Positions 1 to 11,620 of a stretch of DNA of 64,000 nucleotides are shown piece by piece (position 1 is the first letter of the stretch; every line of letters begins with the position of its first letter). Source of the DNA: Halichoerus grypus (Eukaryota; Chordata; Mammalia; Carnivora; Phocidae); NCBI RefSeq assembly GCF_964656455.1, contig NC_135721.1, forward strand, positions 49,483,530 through 49,547,529, in the 5' to 3' direction. The notes under the pieces were generated by a model. The model worked only from the letters and a program-made list of their open reading frames with translations. It was not told the origin of the DNA and ran no database searches. The translations under genes were made by a program, and so were the position numbers.

Positions 1-174
1 ACCTCTAGGGATGGCTGCAAGAGCCTCAGCTCACCTCCAGAAGGTCTGCCTTCTTTGTAGCTTTATTCCCCTTAGTCCTCATTGCTTCATAGCTGTTTGG
101 TGTCTCTCCGTTTTTCACTGCCGTTTATATTGCTTGGTGGGAGCATTGGCCTGCAGAAAACTAGGTTATTTCAT

Positions 175-2470
175 CTAGCTTTACCTTGACACCAAAGCAA
201 GACAAAAGTAGCACAAAAGAGCAAATGATGAACCAATAAATAAATTTTAGCAAGTCAATTCCTAAGTGTTTTAAGAAAATAATTTACCGCTACTATGTAG
301 GATTCATTCTAGAGATGCAAGGATGGTTTGATATTTGAAAATCTGTTAATCTAATTTATCACATTACTAGGTGAAAGAGATGAGCATTATCTTTGTGTAT
401 TCTAAAAAGGCATTGCACAACATCCAGCCTGCCCTCCTGATTTTAAAAAAACTTACTAAAATTCAAGCAATGTAATATTTCAATAACATGATAAAGAGCA
501 TCTATGTGAAATTCAGCAACCACCATAGATTTAACAGTGGAACTCTGAAAACACTTATTTGCATTTACATCAAAAGTATGGCGAAGATACTTCTTACTAG
601 TGCTTTAGAAGTTCTATGAAATAAATAAAGTTAAAAAAATAAATAATAAATGTTATCATTGTTTATAGATTATTACTATGTGGTTGGATAACCCCCCAAA
701 AATCAACGAAAAAATAATAGGACCAATAAGACTTTCGTTGGTTAGTTGGTCCACTTAGAAAACAAATCAGCTTCTCTTATATTAGCAATACCCTCATAGA
801 AAATATATTGAAAAAAAAATGCCCGATTCATCTTTGGATTTTAAGATCTCTATAAGTATACCTAACAAGTTATATGTAGGACTAATGTGAAGAACATGTC
901 ACAAAATAATTTAAAAGAGACTTTATTATGTGTAAGTACATACAGCATTTTAGGTGGGAATAGTTCATACTGTAAAGAATTTTTCCAAAATTAATCTAAT
1001 TACCATGAATAACAAGTGAATTTGGTGGTGTTGGATTATTTTAACAAAATAATTCTAAAATTTATTTGCAGACAAAAAGGGATAGTATTTGCCAAAAAGT
1101 ATGAAAAAGTAAATTGAGTGTGGTCTTTTCCTATCAAGTGTAGAAATATTATAAACCAAAAATAATTTAATATCCTTCTCACACTGGAATAGACTGATAG
1201 ATTAGAGGAAGAGAACATAAAATCTAGAAATAGTTCAAAGTACATGTAAGAATTTAGTATATGATAAAGGTGACATTAGCAATTTCTGTTGCCACTGCTA
1301 TCTGCTAATTTGGATAAAAAGATGTTTTCATATATCAAAATAAATTCTAGATCAAATGCATGTTTACATTTTAATTTATTTTTTAATTTTTTTTATCTAA
1401 ATTCAGGTTAGTTAACATATAATATATTATTAGTTTTGGGGGTAGAATTTAGTGATTCATCAGTTACATATAACACCCAGTGCTCATTACATCACGTGCC
1501 CTCCTTAATGCCCATCACCCAGTTACCCCATCCCCCCACCTACATGTTTACATTTTTAAAAAGACAGAAATTATGGGAGAACCAGTAAAAATGTTAGCAA
1601 ATATTTCTATAATCTGAAAATAAGTCACCGTCATAAGGATGACACCAAAAAATGAAATCATTAAGGAAATGGTTAATAATTTGGCCACATAAGATGTTTT
1701 CTAAGATACCTAACAAGAATTAATAAAGGAAATAGAATGTAAGCTTACTACAAAAGTAATTAACAAGTATTCCAAAAGGTTAATATCTGTAATATATAAC
1801 AATATAACCCATTGTTTCAAACTCAGTAAAAAGACTGCACAACTTACTGGGAAAATTTGCAGATGTTGTATTTTAGGCAGTCAGAAAAGAAGAAAAATAA
1901 AAGACTAATGATAACATGAGCAAAATGTGTAACTCTGGTAATAAGACATGTATATTAATATTGTGGGATATTCTTGCCTATAAATTTGCCAAAAGTAAAT
2001 AAGAAATGATAACATTCAATATTTATGAGAAACATTTCCCCAAATAGGTATTCTGATACATTCCTAGAAGGTGTAAAAATTGGTATATTCTTCTTGGTGG
2101 TCAGTTTTTCAGAATGCCTCAAAAATCTCTTAAAATTTGCTTACCTTTAACCCTGCAATCCAGTCCACTTTTAGAAATCTTAATGAAATCATCATTGGTG
2201 TATTATACAATTCACATATAAGTGTGTTCAACATAGTATTAGCTTTTGCATAGTGGAGTGGGGAATAAATTAAAAGCCAGTAACAGATGTGTTAGCTGAA
2301 TAAATTATTATATATTCACATACTATGATCTCAATCATGCATTAAATTAGTGGAGATGGATATTTATCAATTTAAAATATGTTAATTATTTCTTGACTGG
2401 AAAAGCAGATTGTAAAATAGTTTTATACTATATGATCTCACTTTTATTAATATAGATACACATACATTAA
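175..2470 (+). mobile_element. Ancient L1 (LINE-1) remnant, ORF2 to 3' part
   Basis: Degenerate forward-strand L1. The stretch around 300-420 reads like L1 reverse-transcriptase DNA (gattcattctagagatgcaa, then a fragment resembling the segment that codes for the DAEKAFDKI motif near 390-425). Around 2200-2450 it resembles the L1M 3' half. No frame is open for more than a few dozen codons, so it is non-functional. It is interrupted by a younger reverse-strand L1 tail at 1375-1542. The subfamily cannot be named by eye. Confidence 0.6.
1375..1542 (-). mobile_element. 5'-truncated L1 3'-UTR insertion
   Basis: Only the last ~170 bp of a carnivore L1 3' UTR is present, in reverse orientation: T-rich start, then cccagtgctcattacatcac and cgtgccctccttaatgccca. 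It is flanked by the TSD catgtttacattt(t)taa at 1359-1374 and 1543-1559. This is the antisense of the L1 3' ends seen forward at 23.9, 34.6 and 58.6 kb. Confidence 0.8.
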
Positions 2471-2920
2471 TCATCTGTATTATATACAGTAAAACTCTAG
2501 AGTTACATACTCCATGGTTTAACTCTACTAGTCTCTGTATAGCTTTTATTTTTTCTTTTTGTTTATCTGTGTTTAAAAAAATTTTTTTTCTGTCATGAAA
2601 CATTTGCTGCTTTTATAATTCTGGGGGTGGGGAAAGGTGATATTTAGAATTATTATTCTCTGTTCCAAGAGTATTTTGTCCTTGATAATTAATGTATACT
2701 TAAAAAAACCCACTTTTATTGAAGAAAGATTTTTACAAATGTGTTTCATTTTGTGGAAGGAAAATGGCCAATCGTTTTGGCCGTAATGTCTCCCCCAGCA
2801 TTGTACAGTTACTTGAGTGAGTCAGATTTTGGAATTCATGGGAAATAAAATGCAATAGTTCAAATTCGAAGCCATCCTGGACAGGTGTTCCCTATATTCA
2901 TCTTCCTTGTTTTTTTTCTG
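2471..2920. other. No gene or clear repeat recognised
   Basis: AT-rich sequence, possibly the eroded end of the preceding L1 up to about 2620. The rest looks unique. The short open frames here have no recognisable protein features. Confidence 0.4.
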
Positions 2921-3112
2921 TTTTTTTTTTTTTTAAAGTTTTATTTATTTGACAGAGACAGACACAGTGAGAGAGGGAACACAAGCAGAGGGAGAGGGAG
3001 AATCAGACCTCCCACCAAGCAGGGAGCCCGATGTGGGGCTCGATCTCAGGACCCTGGGACCATGACCTGAGCTGAAGGCAGACGCTTAATGACTGAGCCA
3101 CCCAGGGGCCCC
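2921..3112 (-). mobile_element. CanSINE, young type
   Basis: Reverse-strand tRNA-derived SINE. It has a poly-T start, ttttatttatttgacagaga, the agggagcccgatgtggggct body and the gactgagccacccagg head. The gacagagaca...gagagggaacacaagcag variant is shared with the copies at 17.05, 40.75, 46.35 and 55.88 kb, which suggests one recently active subfamily. An imperfect TT-rich TSD (ttctgtt-like) flanks it. Confidence 0.93.
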
Positions 3113-4057
3113 TTCTCTGTTCTTAAAATATAAAAATGACATCCTAGTAAGCGTGAGTGTTTGTTTATACATGTCATATAATACATTGGTTCCTATATAT
3201 TCAATAGCTGTCATATGTCAGCCCCATACTGACTTTAATGTCCAGGCCATTTAGAAGCAGTACTGTTAATGAGACTCTTGTTCGTCTAACACAAAGTATA
3301 TGCTTTTTCCACCAGTAGAGTTGTGACCTTTCTTGCAAGTCTATACTGTAAGTAATTTGTTGAGGATTTTTCCTTTTTTTGTTTATTTTGAGCTGCCCTT
3401 GCTACCTAAATGCTGTAACCTCTCGGTATTGATCAGGTTGATCGTACTACCCAGAATCAAAGTCAGAGGTAACTCACAGCCCTAAGTCTTCAGTATTGCT
3501 TCCACAAATGCCATGTTTCTGTGTGGTCTAGTATGGAGATGTTCTTTCTGAAGCCACTGTTTCAAAAAGTATTTCTAGTCACCAGCCATTATATTCTCTA
3601 GAATCAAATTGGTATAGCTTCTAAAACTACCCCTTCTTCTGGTTTTTACACAGACAAAAGAGACTGCCCAGCATTTGTGTTTTGTTCCCCAACATGCTAG
3701 ATATCGTCTTCATGGAAGCTCATATTAGTAAAATGAATTAGCCAAACAGAGCTGTGTCTGAAATTTGCTCTGTGTACTAACAGTGAAAGATGAGAGAGGG
3801 AGGAGCTATTTCTGAGAAAAAAACCCCAAATCATTTGTTTTTTAATTAATATGAATATTTCTTTTCATATTTTAAATTCCCTAGCAAGAGTGACTCTCTT
3901 GTCAAAGAGAGATTGAATAATAGGAACTATATATATGGAAAGAACTGTAAAGAAAAAGCCAGATTGCCTTGTTATATTATATTTAAAATCCCCAGGTTTT
4001 CTTAGTTCTCAGGGATGTTTTGTCACCATACTAGCAACATAACCAAAGGGACGGGGC
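3113..4057. other. Unique-looking sequence, no gene
   Basis: No recognisable repeat, splice-bounded exon or protein motif on either strand. All frames are short. Confidence 0.4.
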
Positions 4058-4140
4058 AGTGTGTAGGTGTGTGTATGTGAAAGAGAGAGAGAGAGAGAGA
4101 GTGAATAGAGAGGGAAAGAGAGTGTTTGAGTGGGAGTGGA
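4058..4140. repeat. (TG)n/(AG)n simple repeat
   Basis: A short tgtg stretch is followed by an uninterrupted AG run at about 4082-4102, then a looser purine-rich tail. Probably length-polymorphic. Confidence 0.85.
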
Positions 4141-4799
4141 TGTCCTAGATTACACTTACTGAATGGTCAGGGGGGAAAATTATTGAAATTTGCAACTTTT
4201 TTCCCCTTGAAGTTTTGATGACCAAGGTGGCCTCCCTGTTTTCACGAGGCACCCAGAAGTGATTGTAATAATAAGGTTTTCCACAGTTAGAATTCTAAAA
4301 TGTTGCCTTGTCCTTTAAGAGATGAGGTAAGTACACAAGCATGTTTGCAGCTCCAGTTGTGTGATTTAGAATTGCACACACAGCTATCCATTTTGCATGC
4401 TCAGCATAAGAGCGTACTTTTGAGAATTTATCCTTGTTATCCTGATAATTATCTTTCAGAAATGCATGAGAGAGAGGAAATGCTCTCTCAAGTAACGGAC
4501 CCAGAGGAGGGAATCCTAACTTTGTTTTCTCTGTCTGCTTTAATGTTAATTCATATGACCTGGGTCAAGATCTCTCTTAACCCATTTCGGTTTGCCTTAG
4601 TTTCTTTGTCTAAAAATACAGTGAAACCTGTCCTTGGCCTTCCTTCCTGGGCAGTTACTTGATGGGCCATCTATAAGGGAAAGTCCTTTTCTATATAAAA
4701 GTTCCTGAAATTTTCCTGCCTAAAACCCTTTGAAACGACATTTCTCTTAGCATTGCATTTCATTCTGTGAACTGCTGCTGCCTCAGGACTAACCAAATG
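4141..4799. other. No gene; unrecognised 120-codon frame and MIR-like piece
   Basis: A forward open frame at 4300-4662 (120 codons) has no recognisable domain. It runs through a MIR-like stretch near 4545-4640 (gacctgggtcaagatct ... ttagtttctttgtc), which argues that it is a chance frame in repeat-derived DNA. No promoter or splice context supports it. Confidence 0.4.
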
Positions 4800-5200
4800 A
4801 TTCTATTTAGAAAGTGTCAGTGCCTCCCATTCAGTATAAACTCTTCTCTGTGACCATCAAGACTTTCCATTAATATGACCTCCATTTTGTCCTTGTCTCT
4901 CTCAGTTTTCTGTTTGCCCAAGATATTCCTTCCAAACTGAAGTAATGCTCTTCATCAGGCACATCCAGCTGTTTCCTGCCTTCGGTGTTGTTCGTAACTT
5001 TTTGTCTACTTTAGCTCTGTGTATTGAAATATTACCCATCCTTTAAGGCTCATTTCAAATCCGGCACCTCCCATGAAGCCTTCTCCAGTTCTCCTAACCA
5101 GACGTGACATCTTTCTTTTTTGTGGCTCTTATTATATGGCACTAACCTAATACTGTCTTCGGTGGGATGTGTTATTGATTTGTGTGCTTATGTCCAGAAA
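4800..5200 (+). mobile_element. L2 (LINE-2) 3' fragment
   Basis: The pattern of the L2 3' end is visible: ggctcatttcaaatccggcacctcc, then atgaagccttctccagttct, followed by a region resembling the L2 tail (ttattgatttgtgtgcttatgtc). Old and diverged. Confidence 0.75.
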
Positions 5201-5204
5201 GGGA

Positions 5205-5450
5205 AGCATGGTAATTTAGAAGTACCTACTGTGTTCCAGATGTTTTACATGTGTTACATGTCATCCCAACTAATGAAGACTCGTGATACCTCAGTCAGAT
5301 GAGTAGTAGTATATTTTAGTAACGAGAACATGAGCTCAGGGAAGTTACATACTTTGTAAGAGGTACAACAAATAGGTGGCAGGGTCAGGATTTAAACAGA
5401 TTTATTTGACTTTAAAACTTTTCCATTGTGCCTACTAGATTGATTTCTAG
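5205..5450 (-). mobile_element. MIR SINE
   Basis: Reverse-complement MIR pattern: cctactgtgttccagatg, then gggaagttacatactttgta and aggtggcagggtcaggattt. Ancient and non-mobile. Confidence 0.75.
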
Positions 5451-5759
5451 TTACAAACGGTAGATAGAGACCTTGCTTGAATCGTCTCTGTCTGTGTGTA
5501 TGGTGCAGTACCTTGCATGAAATGGTGTACAGTAAGTTTACTTGTTTTGTATAATAAATTAAGTGAATTCCTACCTAGGGATTGAGAATCATTTTTGGAT
5601 CATGTATATCATTAAAAGTAATCACTTAATTATTAAAAAGCAAAGTCACGAAGTATTATTCTGAGACAAAGACCTAAAGTTAGTTTGGGTTAAAATTCTA
5701 ATTGGGTCTTTCTCATTCCATATTCCCTTAAACTTACCCAAATTAAAAAAAATCATTCT

Positions 5760-5954
5760 GGGCGCCTGGGTGGCTCAGTTGGTTAAGCGACTGCCTTCAG
5801 CTCAGGTCATGATCCTGGAGTCCCAGGATCGAGTCCCGCATTGGGCTCCCTGCTCGGCAGGGAGTCTGCTTCTCCCTCTGACCCTCCCCCCTCTCATGCT
5901 TTCTCTCTCTCAAATAAATAAATAAAATTAAAAAAAAAAAAAGATTTAAAAAAA
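5760..5954 (+). mobile_element. CanSINE, forward, with long TSD
   Basis: Starts at gggcgcctgggtggctcag and ends in caaataaataaataaaatta plus A-rich DNA. Flanked by the 20-bp TSD aaattaaaaaaaatcattct (5740-5759), repeated with one A fewer at 5955-5973. Pol III A-box-like and B-box-like sequences are visible in the tRNA-derived head. Confidence 0.95.
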
Positions 5955-6130
5955 AAATTAAAAAAATCATTCTTTTTCAAGTGACAGAATTTTAATTTTA
6001 AAAATAGGTTGGCTGTTTCTACCCTCACCTAGTTCCCTTAGCTGACATCTCATGCGGAAATTCTCTCATCTAATGGTAATAACACTTCTCTAAATCAGTC
6101 CAATCCCTGTGGTTTTCTCTTGAACAAAAT

Positions 6131-6950
6131 AGAGGGGTGCCTTGGAGATATTGTGGGTTTGGTTCCAGACCACAGCAATAAATCAAATATCACAATTAAG
6201 CAAGTCAAATGAATTTTTTTGGCTTCCCCAGTGCATGTAAGTTATGTTTACACTATACTATAGTCTTTTAAATGTACAGTAACTTTATGTTTAAAACACC
6301 AATATACATAACTTATTTGAAAAATGTTTTATTGCTAAAAATGCTAACCATCATCTCTGAGCTTTTAATGAGTTGTAATCTTTTTGCTGGTGGAGGGTCT
6401 TGCCTTTATGAAGATGGCTGCTGGACTGATCAAGGTTATAGTTACTGAAGGTCAGGGTGGCTGTGGCAATTTTTTCCAAATAAGACAATCAAGTTTGCCA
6501 CATTGATTGTCTTTTCTTTACAGGAATAATTTCTCTATAGCATGTGATGCTGTTTGATAACATTTTACCCACAGTAAGAACCTCTTTCAAGATTGGAATC
6601 AATCCTCTCCAACCCTGCCACTGCTTTACCACTAAGTTTATGTAATGTTCTACTAAGTCATTTGTGGTCATTTCAACAGTCTTCACAGCATCTTCACCAG
6701 GAGTAGATTCCATCTCAAGAAACCACTTTCTTCATGCATCCATAAGAAATGACTCCTCATTTGTTCAGGTTTTATCATGAGATCCCAGCGATTCAGTCCC
6801 ATATTCAGGCTTCACTTCTAATTCTAGTTCTTTTGCTATTTCTACCACATCTTCAGTTACTTCCTCTACTGCCCTTGAACCTTCAATTTACCAAAAACCC
6901 AGTATCTCCAAGTAAAGTAAAGTGAAGTGCAATAAAATGAGGCATGCCTG
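6131..6950 (-). mobile_element. Tigger1-type mariner DNA transposon, internally deleted
   Basis: The left end (gaggggtgccttggagatat) and right end (caataaaatgaggcatgcct) match the two ends of the Tigger1 family (Tc1/mariner superfamily, pogo group). The body follows the antisense of the transposase 3' part from 6230 to about 6880, then jumps to the far terminus, so most of the transposase gene is missing. Too short and too broken to move. Confidence 0.85.
6489..6713 (-). pseudogene. Tigger1 transposase C-terminal remnant
   Basis: A 74-codon open frame on the reverse strand. Segments such as ESTPGEDAVKTVEMTT and VGKMLSNSITCYREI resemble the C-terminal tail of the pogo/Tigger transposase (family relation from memory). 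The DDE catalytic core is absent because of the internal deletion, so the product cannot be an active transposase. No sign of host co-option. Confidence 0.75.
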
Positions 6951-7689
6951 TCAGGAAGTTTCGGGTGTTTTCAAGGAACCGAAGGCGTCAGAGCCTTCAG
7001 GATATCAGTCAGATTTTTCTTCAGAATAATTATATAGGTAGAGCCAGTGTCCAAGGAATTTTTTTCTTTTTTGATATTTTTCCCCTCTGATGCAGCAAAT
7101 TATAGCTTTGAGAATAATTTCTCTGCCTACTGAGAAATCAGTGTTCCCTGTTTCTGTGCTGTTAAGATTTTGGTTATTTGAGCTACATAGAGTATTTTGA
7201 AATCAACAGATTTGCTCCCTACTGGTAGGTATTGGGGTTGTGAGTTTAGTTAGTGACTTACATCTTTTAAGAGTTTTATATTTCTTCAGAGACATCTTTG
7301 TGTGTCAAGCTATTAGGTAGCACTTTTCCTCCAGAAAACTATTATCCCCAACCACAGTCAGTCTATCTGGTAGTATTCAGCCAGTATTCCTTTGACTGTT
7401 TAATATTGATCTCTTGCTCTAATAATTATTAAAATAAAGATTAAGAATGTTTGATTCCAAATACTAAGAGATAAGGTAGAAAATAAGGAGATTCTAGTGC
7501 TTAAAGGACCACAAAATGCTCCAGTTCTCCATATCTAATACACTAGTTAGAATCAGAGGTACCAGTGAGAACATCTTGGATACTGCTCTGTCTGGTCATT
7601 TTAGTATCTCAGATACCTATATCAAATGGGAAGGAGGCTACTCTGAGTCTTGTGCGTTGGTACTGGGGTAGTGGAAAGCTGGGTATTCT
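6951..7689. other. Unique-looking sequence, no gene
   Basis: No recognisable repeat or coding signal on either strand. Confidence 0.4.
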
Positions 7690-8070
7690 CTGAGGACAAA
7701 ACAATTATTTCAACATTGCTTATAAGATCAAATAATTAAAAACAACCTTAATTGTGTAATAACAGGTAAATGGCTATATAACTATATACTATTGATCAAG
7801 GAACTATTATGTATTTGTTAAAACTAATTTTATGAATATTAAGTAATAATATTGCACTGCAAACTATAACAATGTTAAATGGTAAAAGCAGAATGAAAAT
7901 TTTACAAACATGATTGCAAGTATGTAAAAACTAAAAACATGTTAGTAGTGGGAAAAATGTTTAGTAGGAAATAGACGAAATGTAAATAATTATTTGTGGT
8001 GTGGCTTCCTAATCTTTTCAAAATTGCCGTTTTATAATTTTTTTGTTATTGGCATTTAAAAAATATTTAA
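7690..8070 (+). mobile_element. Old L1M 3'-region fragment
   Basis: Pattern of the L1ME-type 3' region (aaatggctatataactatat, then a aaaagcagaatgaaaatttt-like segment and a taatttttttgttattggca tail). Strongly diverged. Confidence 0.5.
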
Positions 8071-8139
8071 GCATTTGCTTTATTAAGAAATGCTTAGCTC
8101 TTTGTTTGCTTCTTCCAGGTCAGACTTGCCTTTGCTCAT

Positions 8140-8340
8140 AAATTACAATAGTGAAAGATTTCAATCTTCTTCATTTAGCTCATTTCATTCTTCAGAGCAA
8201 CCCCTTTTTACAGATTGAATTTAGGCATAGATAGGCAAATTATTGGCCAAGATCATACAAGTCAATATATGGTGGAATAGAGATTTAGATTGGTTCAGCT
8301 TTCTGCTGAAGCCCATGATCTTTTTGCTATAGTAAACGAG
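8140..8340 (-). mobile_element. MIR SINE
   Basis: Reverse MIR pattern: tttttacagattgaatttag, ggccaagatcatacaagtca, then agcccatgatctttttgcta. Diverged. Confidence 0.65.
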
Positions 8341-8579
8341 TTGCTTTTTCCCTAAGATTTCAAAGACTAAAGGAGGAGGTTTGGAATTTGTAGGAGTTCT
8401 CTTGAACTAAGGTATCCTAGCAAAATTCTAGGCAAGGGGACTGAAAAAGCATGGTCAAGATTAGGCCAGAAATAATAAGTCACTACTGAGGACAACCGAG
8501 GGTGTGTGGTCATTGAAGGAAGAACATAATGCAGAGTTTCTCTTTATGCCAGTTTATTTTCGATGTGTATTTCCTAAAC

Positions 8580-8960
8580 ACTGTCATACCCTCTGCTCAG
8601 AAATTTTCAATAATTCATACTTTTTCTAGGGTAACTCTTATTCACATTACATATATTTCCCGTAATTCCTCCACATAAATCCTTGACTTCAGCCAAGTAT
8701 ATCTGTTCATTGTTCCCAAACATACTGCTTATTTCTGACTGTAGACTTTTGTTCATGGTTTTCTTTCTCCTTGGAAGGACTTCTCATCTCACTTTCAGAT
8801 CTTTCTTTCCTTTAAAATACAATTCAAAGCCTATTTTCCCAGTGAAGTCTTTCTGGACAAGTCTCTCTCTTCCCCACAAGTCATATCCCAAGGGTTTGAC
8901 TTTCTTGTAAACTCATATAGATCTTATTGTCTCCATTCTCTACTGAAAACTTAAAATATA
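8580..8960 (+). mobile_element. L2 (LINE-2) 3' fragment
   Basis: L2-like blocks: ctccttggaaggacttctca, cagtgaagtctttctggaca and a region before the 3' tail (tcatatagatcttattgtct). The 75-codon open frame inside (8683-8910) is a by-product of this repeat. Confidence 0.6.
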
Positions 8961-10119
8961 TTATCTTAAACAATTGCTTTGGGGATTTAAAAAAAATATA
9001 TTCCCTTTATCATCTCTCAGGTTACAAGTTCTTTGCAGAAAAATGTCTTAAGACTTTTTAATATGTCCTCCAGCACTAAGTAGCCAGTGAATGTCATGAT
9101 GAGATTGGATGTGCCTAACAGGAACATGGCACATGGAACAGTGACTTCCAACTCAGATGACTGCTCCTCATCATAGGACATCTTTTCTATTACTACTCTT
9201 TCATGTAAATTTATTTGGCTTTACAATTCCATCTCACTGAGAATGAGGTTGGGAAAACACTGCAAAGGTATTTATTCAAGTTCACAAGGAAGAAAATACT
9301 GCTACTTGGGAATATTGCAGTTAGGTCATTCTAAATTACATTTTTACTTCTTTGACAAGATGGCAAATTTGAGCCTGCTGATTGGTGCCAAGATACTCTA
9401 GCACGTTCAGTGCACATGTTGTGGGGTGAGGAGTTCACAGTTCAGTGAATAGGAATCTGGTACATGCCACTGTTCTGCAGTACTTTCATGGTGGTTTATA
9501 GCCACAGTTTTAATATGGTTTAGTAAGTGCTTGAACTTCTCCAAACAAATAACACACATTATTGGAAATCAGACACGGTGCATACTTGCCCCTGGGGACC
9601 CCTCCTACTTTGAATTAGCAACTGCAGGCTTGTTGCTTTAGCTCCCTGGCTGTAGATGAGGTCCAGACCCTGTTCAAGGAAAAACTACTTTCTTAAAACG
9701 TGATTAGAGTCAACCTCTCTCTCTCTCACACATACACACACAGAGCCAAAAAATGAATTTTCTACCTTGAAATGCTTCCCTGAATGCATTCTATTTTTAA
9801 AAAGGGTTTCTGTTTAGAATATATACTTGTTATTTGTATTTCATTTAGGATAATCTGATTGCCTTTACAGTATTTCTGAAAATAAATGATTTACTATCTT
9901 TAACTGTTCCAGGATGGAGACTTTGGTCAATACTTACAGGGATTGTCAAACTAACAAAGCAAGGAAGTTTTAAGTTCTTTGTTTGTATACGTGTGTTTTG
10001 TTCTGTTTTGGTAGATGCTATTTATTGTTTTTATTTTAAGTTTCCTTTAATCGATGTGTATTTTGATAGCTCCTTTGGAAGATAGTGTTAGGATCAAGAG
10101 GTGACAAGGACCTGAAAAT
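8961..10119. other. Mostly unique sequence with a short (CT)n/(CA)n tract
   Basis: A simple tract at about 9712-9743 (ctctct then acacaca). Nothing else recognisable as gene or repeat. Confidence 0.4.
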
Positions 10120-10131
10120 GGAAAGCTGTCT

Positions 10132-10278
10132 GAAGAGAAGGAGAGCGCGCAAGTAGGGGGAGGGGCAGAGGGAGGGAGAGAGAGAGAAAATCTCAAGCAG
10201 GTTCCCGGCTGAGCGCTGAGTCCAGTGCGGGGCTTGATCCCACGACCCTTGAGATCATGACCTGAGCTGAAATCATAA
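10132..10278 (-). mobile_element. CanSINE fragment lacking both ends
   Basis: The body of a reverse-strand CanSINE (agggggaggggcagaggga, gcggggcttgatcccacgac, atcatgacctgagctgaaat) without the ttttatttatttatttgag tail and without the cacccaggcgccc head. It is nevertheless flanked by a 12-bp imperfect direct repeat, ggaaagctgtct (10120-10131) and gggaagctgtct (10279-10290). Confidence 0.85.
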
Positions 10279-10290
10279 GGGAAGCTGTCT

Positions 10291-10597
10291 TTCAATAGAC
10301 AGATCCTAATTCTACAGTTTCAAGCAGTCTAACATAAAACCCTTTTAAAGGTAATTTTCCTCTGTGCCTATTTTTTCTTACATGTGAACCTAGCTTTGGA
10401 CTAGAGCTGTATACAATTTGAGGATTTTTTTTAGAACTATGTTTTTGGTGTCATGTTGATCATATCAATATTTCTCTGTTTTAAAACAGATATGATGACC
10501 CCTGTGGCTCATTGTTTTAGTTAAGAGGCCCCTGGAAAAATGTATTTTTTTAAAAAAAAAATAGTTCATCTTTTAGAAAAGGGAATAACTTCATTTC
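10291..10597. other. No gene or repeat recognised
   Basis: Unique-looking AT-rich spacer between two SINE copies. Confidence 0.4.
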
Positions 10598-10610
10598 CTG
10601 TTTGTTTTTA

Positions 10611-10771
10611 TTTTTTATTTTTTAAATGATTTTATTTATTTGAGAGAGAGAGCACAGAGGGAGAGTGAGAGGCAGACTCCCCGCTGCGCAGGGAGTTTGA
10701 TCCCAGGACCCTGAGATCATGACCTGACCCAAAGGCAGACATTTAACTGACTGAGCCACCCAGGCGCCCTG
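10611..10771 (-). mobile_element. CanSINE with perfect 13-bp TSD
   Basis: Reverse-strand copy with a shortened CT-rich part. The 13-bp TSD ctgtttgttttta is perfect at 10598-10610 and 10772-10784. The body has ccgctgcgcagggagtttga, so about 20 bp around the usual gagcccgatgcggggct is missing. Confidence 0.95.
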
Positions 10772-10980
10772 CTGTTTGTTTTTAAATTGAAGAATACAAA
10801 CATAGAAAAATAAACAAATTACATATAGTTTGAAGAATGTTCACAAAGTAGATAGTCTTATGTTTTCAGCATGCAGATCAAGAAACAGAACATTATCAGT
10901 TTCCCAGAAGACCCTTTTAGCCTTTGCCCCATCAAATCTGTACCTTTCTTCCTGAAGGTAATCATTATCCGTACTTTTAT

Positions 10981-11176
10981 TTTTTTTAAGATTTTATTTA
11001 TTTATTTGAGAGAGAGTGAGTGAGAGAGAGCATGAGCACAAACAGGGGGAGAGGGAGAGGGAGAAGCAAGCTCTCCGCTGAGCAGCGAGCCCGACTAGGG
11101 GCTCCATCCCAGAACCCTGGGATCATGACCTGAGCCAAAGGCAGACGCTTAACTGACTGAGCCACCCAGGCTCCCC
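10981..11176 (-). mobile_element. CanSINE
   Basis: Complete reverse-strand copy (tttattttttttaagatttt ... gactgagccacccaggctcc). TSD tccgtacttttat (10968-10980) and tctgtactttta (11179-11190). The 71-codon reverse frame over it is the usual antisense CanSINE frame, not a gene. Confidence 0.94.
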
Positions 11177-11309
11177 TGTCTGTACTTTTAATAGCATAGC
11201 TTGGTTTTGCCAATCTGTGGAATGATACAGTATATACTCTTTTGTGTCATTTCTTAGGCTCAGGATAACAATGGTGAGGTATATCCATTGCATATAGAAG
11301 TAATATAGA

Positions 11310-11620
11310 TTAGTTAATATAATCTCAAGAGTCCTTATAAAAGGGAGGTAAGAGTGTCACAGTAAAGGAGATGTAGTGACAGAAGCAAAGGTCAGAGTGA
11401 TGTAGCCAGGAGCCAAGGAATGTGAGAAGCCTCTAGAAGTTGAAAAAAGCAAGGAACAGATTTTTCCCTACCTAGAGCCTTCAGAAGGAATGTTGTCTTA
11501 GTTTTAATAAGACCTATCTTGGACTTCTAACCCCCAGAACTGTAAGATAATAAATCTGTATTGTTTTAAGCCACTAAATTTGTGGTAATTTGCTATAGGA
11601 GCAATAGGAAGCTAATATAG
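11310..11620 (+). mobile_element. ERVL-MaLR (MLT1-like) solo LTR
   Basis: Typical MLT1 blocks in order: agtccttataaaagggaggt, tagccaggagccaaggaatg, ccttcagaaggaatgttgtc, cttggacttctaacccccag and taagccactaaatttgtggt. These are relics of an ancient endogenous retrovirus-like element, with no coding part attached here. The LTR polyadenylation-type aataaa lies near 11550. Confidence 0.85.

Noticed and set aside
4300..4662. 120-codon forward frame as a gene
   Set aside because: No domain, no splice or promoter context, and it overlaps a MIR-like stretch; consistent with chance.
5760..5850. tRNA-like heads of SINEs as tRNA genes
   Set aside because: They are tRNA-derived SINE promoters with disrupted cloverleaf arms and are part of repeated elements.
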